Source of the DNA: Bacteroidales bacterium UBA3843
GTDB taxonomy: Bacteria; Bacteroidota; Bacteroidia; Bacteroidales; Paludibacteraceae
Assembly: GCA_002392745.1 (NCBI GenBank)
Contig: DGHR01000003.1
Coordinates: 186,001-250,000, forward strand
Length of the DNA: 64,000 bases
Direction of reading: 5' to 3'
The translations under genes were made by a program, and so were the position numbers. The stretch's first letter is position 1. Each line of letters starts with the position of its first letter. Below the pieces are notes generated by a model, which saw only the letters and a program-made list of their open reading frames with translations, was not told the DNA's origin and made no database searches. This document shows positions 17,294-24,698 of this stretch, piece by piece.

Positions 17294-17349
17294 AAAGGTG
17301 AAAGGTGAAAGGTGAAAGGTGAAAGGTAAAAGGTGAAAGGTGAATGGTT
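17294..17349. repeat. (AAAGGTG) tandem repeat, about seven copies
   Basis: Seven near-exact copies of AAAGGTG and one degenerate copy lie between ribH and lysC. The fifth copy has A in place of the last G. A related word (AAAGGTGAAAGATGAAAGG) lies inside the gene at 20108-20470. Confidence 0.9.
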
Positions 17350-17408
17350 ATTGTTTTTTTACCGTTCTCTGCCGAGGCGCTTCTTCCGAAAGGGAAGGAC
17401 GCTCCAGG

Positions 17409-17888
17409 TTAGAGGTTTGCCATGCGTATGGCAGTATATGCACCTTCAATGCCTTTATTGCCCAGTTTGCCGCCGCAACGGTCCAGGGCTTGCTGTTTGT
17501 CCAGCGTAGTAAGTACAGAGAAGATGACCGGTACTTTCGCTTGCAGGTTGAGTGCCGTCATTCCTTGCGTTACAGACTGGCAGACATAGTCAAAATGGGG
17601 AGTCTCGCCCTTTATAACACATCCAATGATAATGACAGCAGCCAGGCGCGGCTCCTCATGTATCATGTGCGCAGCGGCATAGGTCAGTTCGACCGTACCG
17701 GGCACATGGCAGATATCCACGTTATCCTCGGGCACACCGTGTTTGACCAATGTATCAAGCGCTCCTTGCGCCATGGCGTATGTAATCTCACTGTTCCAGT
17801 CCGCCACCACAATAGCATAGCGCTGACGTCCGAGAACGTCAGCGCCAGGCAATTGATTCACATCGTATTTCGATAAATCAGTAGTCAT
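17409..17888 (-). CDS. ribH: 6,7-dimethyl-8-ribityllumazine synthase
   Basis: Penultimate step of riboflavin synthesis; the protein forms large cytoplasmic shells or pentamers. Seen: 159 residues, family length. YAIVVADWNSEIT is the first substrate strand, HVPGTVELTYAA (about 62-73) and GCVIKGETPHFDYVC (about 88-102, with the catalytic His) are the signature motifs, and GNKGIEGA near the end binds phosphate. No other rib genes are in the window. Upstream of the start is a short GTACGA-type repeat, so regulation is not obvious; no FMN riboswitch is visible in the 34-bp gap. Confidence 0.96.
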   Translation of the reverse strand: MTTDLSKYDVNQLPGADVLGRQRYAIVVADWNSEITYAMAQGALDTLVKHGVPEDNVDICHVPGTVELTYAAAHMIHEEPRLAAVIIIGCVIKGETPHFDYVCQSVTQGMTALNLQAKVPVIFSVLTTLDKQQALDRCGGKLGNKGIEGAYTAIRMANL

Positions 17889-17922
17889 ACAAAGTACAAT
17901 TTACGAATGTACGAGGTACGAT
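17889..17922. repeat. GTACGA-type repeat words between TPR gene and ribH
   Basis: AAAGTACAATTTACGAATGTACGAGG is built from variants of GTACAATTTACGA, the same word family as at 2767, 20471, 21615 and 28731. Confidence 0.55.
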
Positions 17923-18606
17923 TTACTCCGCTACAGCGATATATTTGTCCACATCCTGTGCCTCGGCAGAAGCAGGATAGTCCGCTTTGATAGCTTTGAA
18001 GGCTTTCAGCGCCTTGGCGTTCTGTCCCTCGTGCAGATAGAGAATGCCGAGTTTTTTCAGGCTCATCGGAGCGATGAGTTCGTTGCCGGACTCAGCCGCT
18101 TTCTCAAATGCCTTGGCAGCCTTGCCATACTCCTGCATTTCCACGTACGCGTCACCGAGTAGCTGGCATGCAGCGGGATCGATATTCAGGTCGTTTGCCG
18201 AGAACTCTTTCAGGTACTTGGCAGCCTCTTCGTATTCGCCTTGCTCGTAGTAGCAGATACCGGCGTAGAGCGCAGCGAGTTCACCTTGCTGATAGAAGCT
18301 GTATTCATCAGCGATGGCCTCGAAGCCGATGCACTCGGCGTCATCACCCTTCAGCGCTTTCTCATAGTCGCCTGCCATGAAATAAACGACAGCCTTGGCG
18401 TTCTCATTGCTTGCCTCCAGTGCTTTGGGTTTAATCACATACTGATTGATAGCAATGACAACCATCACAACGATAGCGATAGCGGCAACGACCCATGAAA
18501 TGGTGTTCGCATTGTCCTCAATCCATTTACCTGCGCCAGTAAGGGTTTCGTTCACTTCCTCCAAGCGCTCATCTTGCTTTGCAAATTCTTGTTCTTTCTT
18601 TGCCAT
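17923..18606 (-). CDS. TPR-repeat protein anchored in the inner membrane
   Basis: Seen: 227 residues. A charged N-terminus, one hydrophobic segment at about 36-57 (NTISWVVAAIAIVVMVVIAI), then tetratricopeptide-like helices from about 75 on (YYEQGEYEEAAKYLKEF, YVEMQEYGKAAKAFEKA, YLHEGQNAKALKAFKAI). Topology suggests that the TPR part lies in the periplasm. Known: YfgM-like proteins of this build act as helpers in envelope protein handling; here that is only a possibility. It has its own promoter at 18680-18687 and precedes ribH by 34 bp. Confidence 0.8.
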   Translation of the reverse strand: MAKKEQEFAKQDERLEEVNETLTGAGKWIEDNANTISWVVAAIAIVVMVVIAINQYVIKPKALEASNENAKAVVYFMAGDYEKALKGDDAECIGFEAIADEYSFYQQGELAALYAGICYYEQGEYEEAAKYLKEFSANDLNIDPAACQLLGDAYVEMQEYGKAAKAFEKAAESGNELIAPMSLKKLGILYLHEGQNAKALKAFKAIKADYPASAEAQDVDKYIAVAE

Positions 18607-18679
18607 AATATAGTATATTTATTGTTTTCAGAGCATTTCAAATACGAGCGGAAAGCATGTTCCACTCCAAAATCGGCTA

Positions 18680-18687
18680 CAAAGGTA
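18680..18687 (-). promoter_or_regulatory. -7 promoter of the TPR gene
   Basis: Minus strand reads TACCTTTG, about 75 bp before the ATG at 18606. The rest of the 327-bp gap 18607-18933 holds a terminator and no gene I can support. Confidence 0.65.
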
Positions 18688-18879
18688 CAACAAAAATTGC
18701 ACATACGCAAGTGCGCGTGCGTTTTTTGCAAAAAAATGTATATTTTTGTGTCGAAATGGTATATGCAAGGCATCGAAAAGGCATATGGGAAGTTTTGAAC
18801 AGGTGTACGCGCAATTGAGTTATCGGGTTATTGAAAAGCCTATCCGCGAGGGCGGAACGGAAGGATGGATGGCGGGCAT

Positions 18880-18904
18880 AAAAAAAGCAGAGCCGGAGCT
18901 CTGC
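18880..18904 (-). terminator. Terminator after the DUF5692-like gene
   Basis: Stem GCAGAGC / GCTCTGC with a 4-base loop, followed on the minus strand by a run of T. It lies 30 bp after the stop at 18934 and closes the hypB-to-DUF5692 transcript. Confidence 0.85.
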
Positions 18905-18933
18905 CTTTTGGGGATTATTGAGGTTTGTTCTCA

Positions 18934-20037
18934 TTAGCTGTTTACATACGCACGCGCTTGAGCGTCCTGGTAGTATTTCTGGTTAACGAAGACATCCTCT
19001 TTGTACGGATTGATGTGGCGTGTCTTAGCCTGGTAGCAGATATATCCCAGCGCGATGACGTTGGTGATGAGTGCCAACGCAGAGATAACCAACATAGCCG
19101 TCGGATTAGCCGCCGTAGCGCCTACAGCCTCAACAGTGGTACCTGTAGCAGCAGCCTCGCCGCCTGCGGTAGCGTAGATAGCGGTAACGGTGTCAATACC
19201 GTTGACGTACTGAACAGGGAGTACCACCCAGTTAAATGCCTGGAAGCCGTCCTTGAAGGTCTCTTGGAAGAGCGGGAATACCTGTGCAAACATACACCAG
19301 ATAGCGAGCGTGTTGGCGCGGTTCTGAATCCAACCACCGCGGTTCCAGCAGATAGCAGCTACGGTCGGAGCGAGCAGCAGCGCGATACCGCAATACCAGC
19401 TGTGGGTCGGCAGGCAGTTGTAGGTGTAAGCAAAGTTCCAGATGTCATACACAAGGATGTACACCCACGTCATGTCCGCCCAAATCATATCCTTGCGGTC
19501 CTTGGACGGGTACACATTCCACCAAGCGGTCATACAGAAGATGTTGAAGATACCAGCCAGACCGTTGAACACGTTGTGCCATCCGCCATACAACCACACA
19601 CCTTCGCTCGACAGCCACCATTTGTTCCAACCCATAACAGCAGACTCGAAGTCAGAAACGACAGCAATGAGGATGTTGATAGCCACGATGATGAACGGGA
19701 AGGGTTTGAACCAGCGTTTAGCACCGATACCCCACTCGTACTTAATCATCATGAAGCCGATACAGCCTGTGAGGGCAGCATAGAGTTTAGCATAGTGGAA
19801 CCAACCGTTCATGTAGACATGCGTCTGGTTGGTCAGTGCCCACTCAGCACCCATACGGGCACCCACTGCGATAGCAATGAAGTAAATCGTTAGCGCCAAA
19901 GGAATGGCGAAGAATGTGATAGCACCGCCGAGTTTGGTGCGGCGTGCAAACTCATTCCAAAGAATCAGTCCAGCGAGGACTACGAACAGCATCACCCACT
20001 GAATCAGGGCATGCTCTCCATACACTTGAAAAAACAT
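18934..20037 (-). CDS. Polytopic membrane protein, DUF5692-like
   Basis: Seen: 367 residues, about nine hydrophobic segments (for example 13-28, 38-60, 85-101, 113-132, 160-180, 190-205, 213-230, 247-262, 310-330). Between two of them lies NCLPTHSWYC (about 208-217), a Cys-x3-His-x3-Cys pattern at a membrane edge that could hold a metal; this is my inference. An Ala/Thr/Gly-rich loop sits near 285-310. From memory it resembles the DUF5692 family, with no known function; I could not check this. It is the last gene of the transcript that starts with hypB. Confidence 0.7.
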   Translation of the reverse strand: MFFQVYGEHALIQWVMLFVVLAGLILWNEFARRTKLGGAITFFAIPLALTIYFIAIAVGARMGAEWALTNQTHVYMNGWFHYAKLYAALTGCIGFMMIKYEWGIGAKRWFKPFPFIIVAINILIAVVSDFESAVMGWNKWWLSSEGVWLYGGWHNVFNGLAGIFNIFCMTAWWNVYPSKDRKDMIWADMTWVYILVYDIWNFAYTYNCLPTHSWYCGIALLLAPTVAAICWNRGGWIQNRANTLAIWCMFAQVFPLFQETFKDGFQAFNWVVLPVQYVNGIDTVTAIYATAGGEAAATGTTVEAVGATAANPTAMLVISALALITNVIALGYICYQAKTRHINPYKEDVFVNQKYYQDAQARAYVNS

Positions 20038-20107
20038 AAGCGTTTGATTTTTGTTGTTAATAGATAGTGATTATTATCGGTATACGATATATTTATATCG
20101 AGTTTCT

Positions 20108-20470
20108 TTATGCTTTGACTGTTTTCCGCTCTTTGAGACAGCAATAAGCGCCCCAAGCAAGGGTGACGATAAGCGACATCGGAAGTCCGACAGTGAGCAT
20201 TTCGCGCAGCATGACCAGCGCACCACCCTCTGCTTCAAGGGCAGTAAAGAACGGATATATCCATGTCACTTCGCCGCTGATGATGTGGTCCACGATGAGC
20301 ATCAGCGAACCGCCCCAAAGCATCAGTTCAAGGGTCTTGAGATGAGCAGAAAGGTGAAAGATGAAAGGAGAAAGGCATTTTTCACCTTCAAGTTGTGCTT
20401 TCTTTTCTACATGTTTGCGATACGCCGTTGTGGCAATCGCCTGGGTTAACGGTACAATAAAACAAGCCAT
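20108..20470 (-). CDS. Small membrane protein, function unknown
   Basis: Seen: 120 residues. Two to three hydrophobic segments near 48-62 (LMLWGGSLMLIVDHII) and 90-110 (LTVGLPMSLIVTLAWGAYCC), with a weaker one at the N-terminus. Residues about 32-42 (CLSPFIFHLS) are encoded by a short repeat word also found between genes, so this linker may be a late insertion. No family recognised. It lies between hypA and the DUF5692-like gene in one transcript, so it may be part of the same system, perhaps as a small partner of the larger membrane protein. Confidence 0.6.
   Translation of the reverse strand: MACFIVPLTQAIATTAYRKHVEKKAQLEGEKCLSPFIFHLSAHLKTLELMLWGGSLMLIVDHIISGEVTWIYPFFTALEAEGGALVMLREMLTVGLPMSLIVTLAWGAYCCLKERKTVKA
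20350..20375. repeat. AAAGGTGAAAG-type word inside a small membrane protein gene
   Basis: AAAGGTGAAAGATGAAAGGA matches the intergenic tandem repeat at 17294-17349. Here it is read in frame on the minus strand as LSPFIFHLS. Confidence 0.65.
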
Positions 20471-20526
20471 GATATTTACGATTTACGGATGTATGATGTA
20501 CGATTTATTTATGATATATTTATGAT
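20471..20526. repeat. TACGATTTACG/ATGATTTAT repeat words between genes
   Basis: The 56-bp gap upstream of the small membrane protein gene is almost wholly made of TTTACGATTTACGG, GATGTACGATTTAT and TTTATGAT words. Confidence 0.6.
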
Positions 20527-20874
20527 TTATTGCGGGATGACAATCTCTTTTATTTCGACTTCGTTGCCGCGCAGGAGCCATGTCCGTTCGCTGCCGCAAT
20601 GGGGACATGTCTTGCCATGCGCCACGGTCGGATAGTCCTTGCCGCACCCGTCACAATGCGTGACAGCGGGAATGGGTTCTATCTTCAGTTCGCAGCCTTT
20701 CAGCATTTCCTCTTTATCCGCCGCCCACCGCCAGCAGTCGGTCAGATACTCAGGAATAATCGTGCTCACCTCGCCGATGTTCATCACCACCGTTGAGACG
20801 TGCTCTACGCCATTCTCCTGCGCCGCTTTCTTGACATCACGAATGATATAGAAGACTATTCCGAGTTCGTGCAC
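20527..20874 (-). CDS. hypA: Nickel metallochaperone HypA
   Basis: Seen: 115 residues. It starts MHELGI, the HypA signature with the nickel-binding His2, and has a zinc site with cysteines at 74, 77, 90 and 93 (CDGC, CPHC). Known: HypA passes nickel, with HypB, to NiFe hydrogenase large subunits; in some bacteria the pair serves urease. The protein is of normal length. Odd: no hydrogenase, urease or HypC-F gene is in the window. The neighbours are a big Fe-S/FAD oxidoreductase and membrane proteins, so the nickel may be meant for another target or for a hydrogenase encoded elsewhere. Confidence 0.93.
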   Translation of the reverse strand: MHELGIVFYIIRDVKKAAQENGVEHVSTVVMNIGEVSTIIPEYLTDCWRWAADKEEMLKGCELKIEPIPAVTHCDGCGKDYPTVAHGKTCPHCGSERTWLLRGNEVEIKEIVIPQ

Positions 20875-20905
20875 AATAGCAATGAATAATGATTAATGAA
20901 TATCT

Positions 20906-23758
20906 TTATTTCTTGCCGAAGAGAATCTTTCCGCCTCTCTTGAGCATGTACGGGAGGATGCCGTCGAACTTGTTCTCCGAGGTGCGCATGACGCTGGCTT
21001 CCGGGTGCTCGCGGTGCAGATGAATGGCATCAAAGGCACACTTGGTGGTACAGATACCGCAACCTATACAGCGGTTCTCGTCCACAACCGACGCGCCGCA
21101 ACTGAGACAGCGTGCGGTCTCGCGTTTCACCTGCTCCTCGGTCAGCGTAGCGTGGTACTCCGCAAATTTGCTCTTAACAGGCACAACTCCCGGGTCCTGA
21201 CGCGAACCGTTGTCATACTGCTCCACGAGAATATCGTCCTTGTTCAGTTCGATAAAATCGCGGCGGTTGCGACCGATAGTCATGTGTCCGTGCTGTACGA
21301 AACGGTGCAGACTCTCGGCTGCTTCCTTGCCCGCAGCGATGGCATCGATAGCGAACTTAGGTCCGGTATAGACATCACCGCCGACAAAGATGTCGGGTTC
21401 GGCAGTCTGGTAGGTCAGTTTGTCGGCCACCGGATAAACGCCACGGAAGAACTCCACTTTGGTATCTTTCAGCAAGTCTTTCAATACCACCGTCTGGCCG
21501 ATAGCGAAGATGATGAGGTCCGCCTCCAGCGTAATCGTCTCGTTTTCGTCAAAAGCCGGTGCAAACTTGTGCTCTGCATTGAAGACAGAGGTACAGCGCT
21601 TGAAGGTGATTTCCTTCGTACCTCGTACATCGTCCTTTCGTATTTCTTTTGGCCCCCATCCCGGGTTGAGCACTACGCCGTCTTCGCGTGCCTCCATGCG
21701 CTCTTCGAGCGAAGCAGGCATGATATCTTCGGTCTCCAGCGAGAGCATGGTCACTTCGGATGCTCCACTGCGTTTGGCAACGCGTGCCGCATCGATGGCT
21801 ACGTTTCCGCCGCCGACAACCACTACTTTCTTATTGGTGATTGGTGATTGGTCATTGGTCATTTGTCCGCAGTTAGCATTGTGCAGAAAGTCAATGGCTG
21901 TGGTGCAGCCCTCTAAATCTTCTCCCGGAATACCCGGCAGACGTCCTCCCTGGCAGCCGATAGCCACATAGAAGCCCTTGTAGCCCTGTTTGCGCAGGTC
22001 AGCGATGGTAATGTCTTTGCCGACCTCCACGCCGCATCGGATTTCCACGCCTATCTCGCGCATGATGTCTATCTCGGCGTCAATGACGGCTTTGTCCAGT
22101 TTGTAGGACGGGATGCCGTAACGGAGCATACCGCCGGGCTGTTCGTTCTTCTCAAAGACGGTAGGTTTATATCCCATCGTAGCGAGGTAATACGCGCAAC
22201 TGAGACCGGCAGGTCCGCCGCCAATGACGGCAATCTTCTCCTCCCATCGCTCCCGGACGTTGGAGCATATATTGACCTCCGGAATGAAGCGTGTCTCGGC
22301 GTGCAGGTCTTTCTCCGCAATGAATTTCTTGACGGCATCAATGGCCACCGCGCGATCAATCGTGCCACGTGTACAAGCGTCCTCGCAGCGACGGTTGCAT
22401 ATACGTCCGCATACTGCGGGGAACGGATTCTCGCGTTTGATGAGTTCGAGCGCTTCGGTATATTTGCCTTCTGCGGCTTTTTTGAGATAGCCCTGTACGG
22501 CGATGTGCGCCGGGCAAGCCGTCTTACAGGGAGCCGTACCGGTCGGGTAACAATTGATGCGGTTCTTGTCGCGATAGTCCTCCGTCCATTTCTCCGGTCC
22601 CCATTTGGTGGCATCCGGCAACTCCTGTTTCGGATAGGTCTGCGGGCCATGCTTGGTGCAGAGTTTCTGACCGAGTTTGACGGCACCTGCAGGACAGTAC
22701 TCTACGCAGCGGCCGCAAGCGACGCATTTCTCCGGTTCCACGCGTGCTACATAGGCGCTACGCGACATATTAGGCGTATTGAACAGCTGCGATGTACGCA
22801 ACGCATTGCATATCTTGACATTGCAATTGCAGATGGCGAAAATCTTGCCCTCGCCATCGATATTGGTCACCTGGTGCACAAAACCGTGGTCCTCGGCCTT
22901 CTTGAGAATCGCCATCGCCTCATCGTAGGTGATATCATGTCCGCGGCCTGTTTCGCGCAGGTAATCCGCCATGTCGCCGACACCGATACACCAGTCACGG
23001 TAATCGTCTGCGCAACCTTCATCCAGTTTCTTGCGGCCATAGCGGCAGGAGCAGATACCCACGCCGATATGTCCTTCGTATTTCTTGAGCCAGTAGCTGA
23101 TATGCTCGATATCGACGGACTGATTCTCCATCGAGATGGCTTTCTCCACGGGGATGACATGCATACCGATACCGCTGCCTCCCATGGGCACCATCGGCGT
23201 AATCTTCTCCAGCGGCAGGAAGGTCATGCGCTCGAAGAACATCGCCAATTCCGGGTGGCGGTCCATCAGTTCGGTGTTCATGTTGGTGTATTCGGCGCTG
23301 CCGGGCACGAACATCGGCACCCAGTAGATGCGGTCCTCGCGATTAAACGTAGTGCCCTTGTCCGGTCCCTGACCATTGGTGTAATGGTCGCCATAGTCGT
23401 ACTCCAACATACCGAAATACGCCAACTTATCGAGCAACTCGTCGAACGACTTGTCGTCCGGCGTGTAGTGCTTCTTGGCGTTCATGGCGTGCAATTGCGC
23501 ATACGTGTGATGCGCGCGAACCTTAAAGAAATTACCAGGCAGCATATCGAGCAACAGGTCGAGCGACGCCTCGCGCGTCACTGCGTCCATCTCATCCTCG
23601 AAGATGCACGCCAAGCCCCAATACTCAGGAGCATCGGTGGTCATTTTGATTTTGCCGGGAATACGGTCCGTCACATGGCGGACGAACTTCAACAGTTTCG
23701 GATTAGGATTCTTGTCCCCCTTGTGCTTCGGGACAAACTTATTCGACATTTCAGGCAT
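20906..23758 (-). CDS. Multi-domain Fe-S/FAD NAD(P)-binding oxidoreductase (GltD-like)
   Basis: Seen: 950 residues. N-terminal part (1-335) of a less known type, rich in paired cysteines (GICSCRYG, GCADDYRDWC, ICNCNVKIC). Then a 4Fe-4S motif CVACGRCVEYCP near 345, a GltD-type N-terminal Fe-S domain (CKTACPAHIAVQGYL, CGRICNRRCEDAC, about 415-470), FAD-binding IGGGPAG (about 512-518), NAD(P)-binding VVGGGNVAIDAA (about 645) and two more cysteine clusters near the end (CLSCGA, CIGCGICTTKC about 898). Known: the GltD module passes electrons from NAD(P)H through FAD to Fe-S clusters. Inferred: an electron-transfer or bifurcation-type enzyme linked to HypA/HypB. Two repeat words lie in frame in its loops. 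Confidence 0.8.
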   Translation of the reverse strand: MPEMSNKFVPKHKGDKNPNPKLLKFVRHVTDRIPGKIKMTTDAPEYWGLACIFEDEMDAVTREASLDLLLDMLPGNFFKVRAHHTYAQLHAMNAKKHYTPDDKSFDELLDKLAYFGMLEYDYGDHYTNGQGPDKGTTFNREDRIYWVPMFVPGSAEYTNMNTELMDRHPELAMFFERMTFLPLEKITPMVPMGGSGIGMHVIPVEKAISMENQSVDIEHISYWLKKYEGHIGVGICSCRYGRKKLDEGCADDYRDWCIGVGDMADYLRETGRGHDITYDEAMAILKKAEDHGFVHQVTNIDGEGKIFAICNCNVKICNALRTSQLFNTPNMSRSAYVARVEPEKCVACGRCVEYCPAGAVKLGQKLCTKHGPQTYPKQELPDATKWGPEKWTEDYRDKNRINCYPTGTAPCKTACPAHIAVQGYLKKAAEGKYTEALELIKRENPFPAVCGRICNRRCEDACTRGTIDRAVAIDAVKKFIAEKDLHAETRFIPEVNICSNVRERWEEKIAVIGGGPAGLSCAYYLATMGYKPTVFEKNEQPGGMLRYGIPSYKLDKAVIDAEIDIMREIGVEIRCGVEVGKDITIADLRKQGYKGFYVAIGCQGGRLPGIPGEDLEGCTTAIDFLHNANCGQMTNDQSPITNKKVVVVGGGNVAIDAARVAKRSGASEVTMLSLETEDIMPASLEERMEAREDGVVLNPGWGPKEIRKDDVRGTKEITFKRCTSVFNAEHKFAPAFDENETITLEADLIIFAIGQTVVLKDLLKDTKVEFFRGVYPVADKLTYQTAEPDIFVGGDVYTGPKFAIDAIAAGKEAAESLHRFVQHGHMTIGRNRRDFIELNKDDILVEQYDNGSRQDPGVVPVKSKFAEYHATLTEEQVKRETARCLSCGASVVDENRCIGCGICTTKCAFDAIHLHREHPEASVMRTSENKFDGILPYMLKRGGKILFGKK
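21615..21648. repeat. GTACGA-type repeat word inside the oxidoreductase gene
   Basis: CGTACCTCGTACATCGTCCT is a member of the GTACGA word family found between genes. It is in frame and encodes RKDDVRGTKE, near residue 710, in a surface-type loop. Confidence 0.6.
21833..21865. repeat. ATTGGTGATTGGTC-type repeat inside the oxidoreductase gene
   Basis: ATTGGTGATTGGTGATTGGT followed by CATTGGTCATT is a chain of 7-bp words. In frame it encodes MTNDQSPITN (near residue 636), just before the NAD(P) motif, where relatives have a short loop. Confidence 0.75.
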
Positions 23759-23764
23759 GGTATT

Positions 23765-23899
23765 ATTTAGGATTTAATCATTTACAATTTATTCATTTAT
23801 TTTACCATCGGGCCATTTCATCATTTACCTACCGTGTGTTCATAGCTAAATAGCCCAATGAACCAATAAATGGTACATGGTACATGACCTATTGGTACA
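23765..23899. repeat. ATTTATTCATT / GGTACATGGTACAT words between hypB and the oxidoreductase gene
   Basis: The 141-bp gap is mostly low-complexity words: CATTTACAATTTATTCATTT, CCATTTCATCATTTACC, AATGAACCAATAAATGG and GGTACATGGTACATGACC. I see no gene or hairpin of note there. Confidence 0.55.
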
Positions 23900-24574
23900 T
23901 TATTTTTGCCATTCTTTCACTTCATTCAAGAGCCACTCCGCAAAAGCGTCGACACCCTCGCCGGTCTTGGCGCAAATAGGGATGACAGTGGCTTTCGGAT
24001 TGCGCATATGGATATATTCCTTGCATTTCTCCAGGTCGAAATCAAAATACGGCATGACGTCCGTCTTGTTAATCACGACGACATCGCAGACGGAGAACAT
24101 CAGCGGGTATTTGAGCGGTTTGTCGTGTCCCTCCGGCACAGACAGAATCATCGCGTTTTTCACCGCGCCTGTATCAAACTCCGCCGGGCAGACGAGATTT
24201 CCCACATTCTCCAGAATGACCAGATCGGGCCGGTCATCGCCAGCGAGTCCCTCCAGTCCCTGCTTCGTCATTCCTGCATCCAGATGACACATACCGCCGG
24301 TATGCAGTTGAACGGACTCCACGCCGGTGGCTTCCTTAATCTTGACGGCATCCACATCGCTGTCGATGTCAGCCTCCATCACGGCTATACGGAGCCTGCC
24401 CTTCAGCCGGTTGATGGTCTGTATGAGAGTGGTAGTCTTTCCGCTTCCCGGAGCGGACATCAGATTGAGCAGATATACGCCTTTCTGCTTGAGTGCAGTG
24501 CGTAGTGTATCCGCCTCGCGATCATTCTCCTCAAAAACACTCTTTTTGAGTTCAATCACTTTGACTTCTTCCAT
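23900..24574 (-). CDS. hypB: Nickel-insertion GTPase HypB
   Basis: Seen: 224 residues. Walker A motif APGSGKTT at 41-48, the metal-binding GMCHLDAGM (Cys-His) near 94-102, ENVGNLVCPAEFDTGA and the guanine motif NKTDV. The N-terminus lacks both the CxxCGC motif and a His-rich nickel store found in some HypB proteins. Known: HypB hydrolyses GTP and, with HypA, delivers nickel. It is the first gene of the transcript that continues through the large oxidoreductase, hypA and two membrane protein genes, with a promoter at 24598-24605. No hydrogenase genes are near. Confidence 0.93.
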   Translation of the reverse strand: MEEVKVIELKKSVFEENDREADTLRTALKQKGVYLLNLMSAPGSGKTTTLIQTINRLKGRLRIAVMEADIDSDVDAVKIKEATGVESVQLHTGGMCHLDAGMTKQGLEGLAGDDRPDLVILENVGNLVCPAEFDTGAVKNAMILSVPEGHDKPLKYPLMFSVCDVVVINKTDVMPYFDFDLEKCKEYIHMRNPKATVIPICAKTGEGVDAFAEWLLNEVKEWQK

Positions 24575-24597
24575 GGTATAGATTTCAAATTGCTTTG

Positions 24598-24605
24598 CAA
24601 AATTA
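24598..24605 (-). promoter_or_regulatory. -7 promoter of the hypB cluster
   Basis: Minus strand reads TAATTTTG, about 25 bp before the ATG at 24574; a TTG lies about 20 bases further upstream, fitting the Bacteroidetes -33 element. Confidence 0.65.
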
Positions 24606-24698
24606 GTAAAAAATTCTCATCCCTGCAAGAAAAATCATAAAATATTTTGCATTTGTTCCGCTATGAAACATTTATACTACGGAATAAAAATTTTTTTA

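Noticed and set aside
17281..17349. CRISPR-like array
   Set aside because: The 7-bp AAAGGTG copies are directly adjacent with no spacers, so this is a simple tandem repeat.
18746..18937. Plus-strand small frame in the gap between the TPR and DUF5692-like genes, behind a weak TATTTTTG
   Set aside because: It runs through the terminator hairpin, has no family match, and the upstream TTG is at the wrong spacing for a promoter.
22301..23770. A 489-codon plus-strand frame opposite the oxidoreductase gene
   Set aside because: Long antisense frame caused by codon bias of the real gene; the minus frame has clear Fe-S, FAD and NAD(P) motifs.
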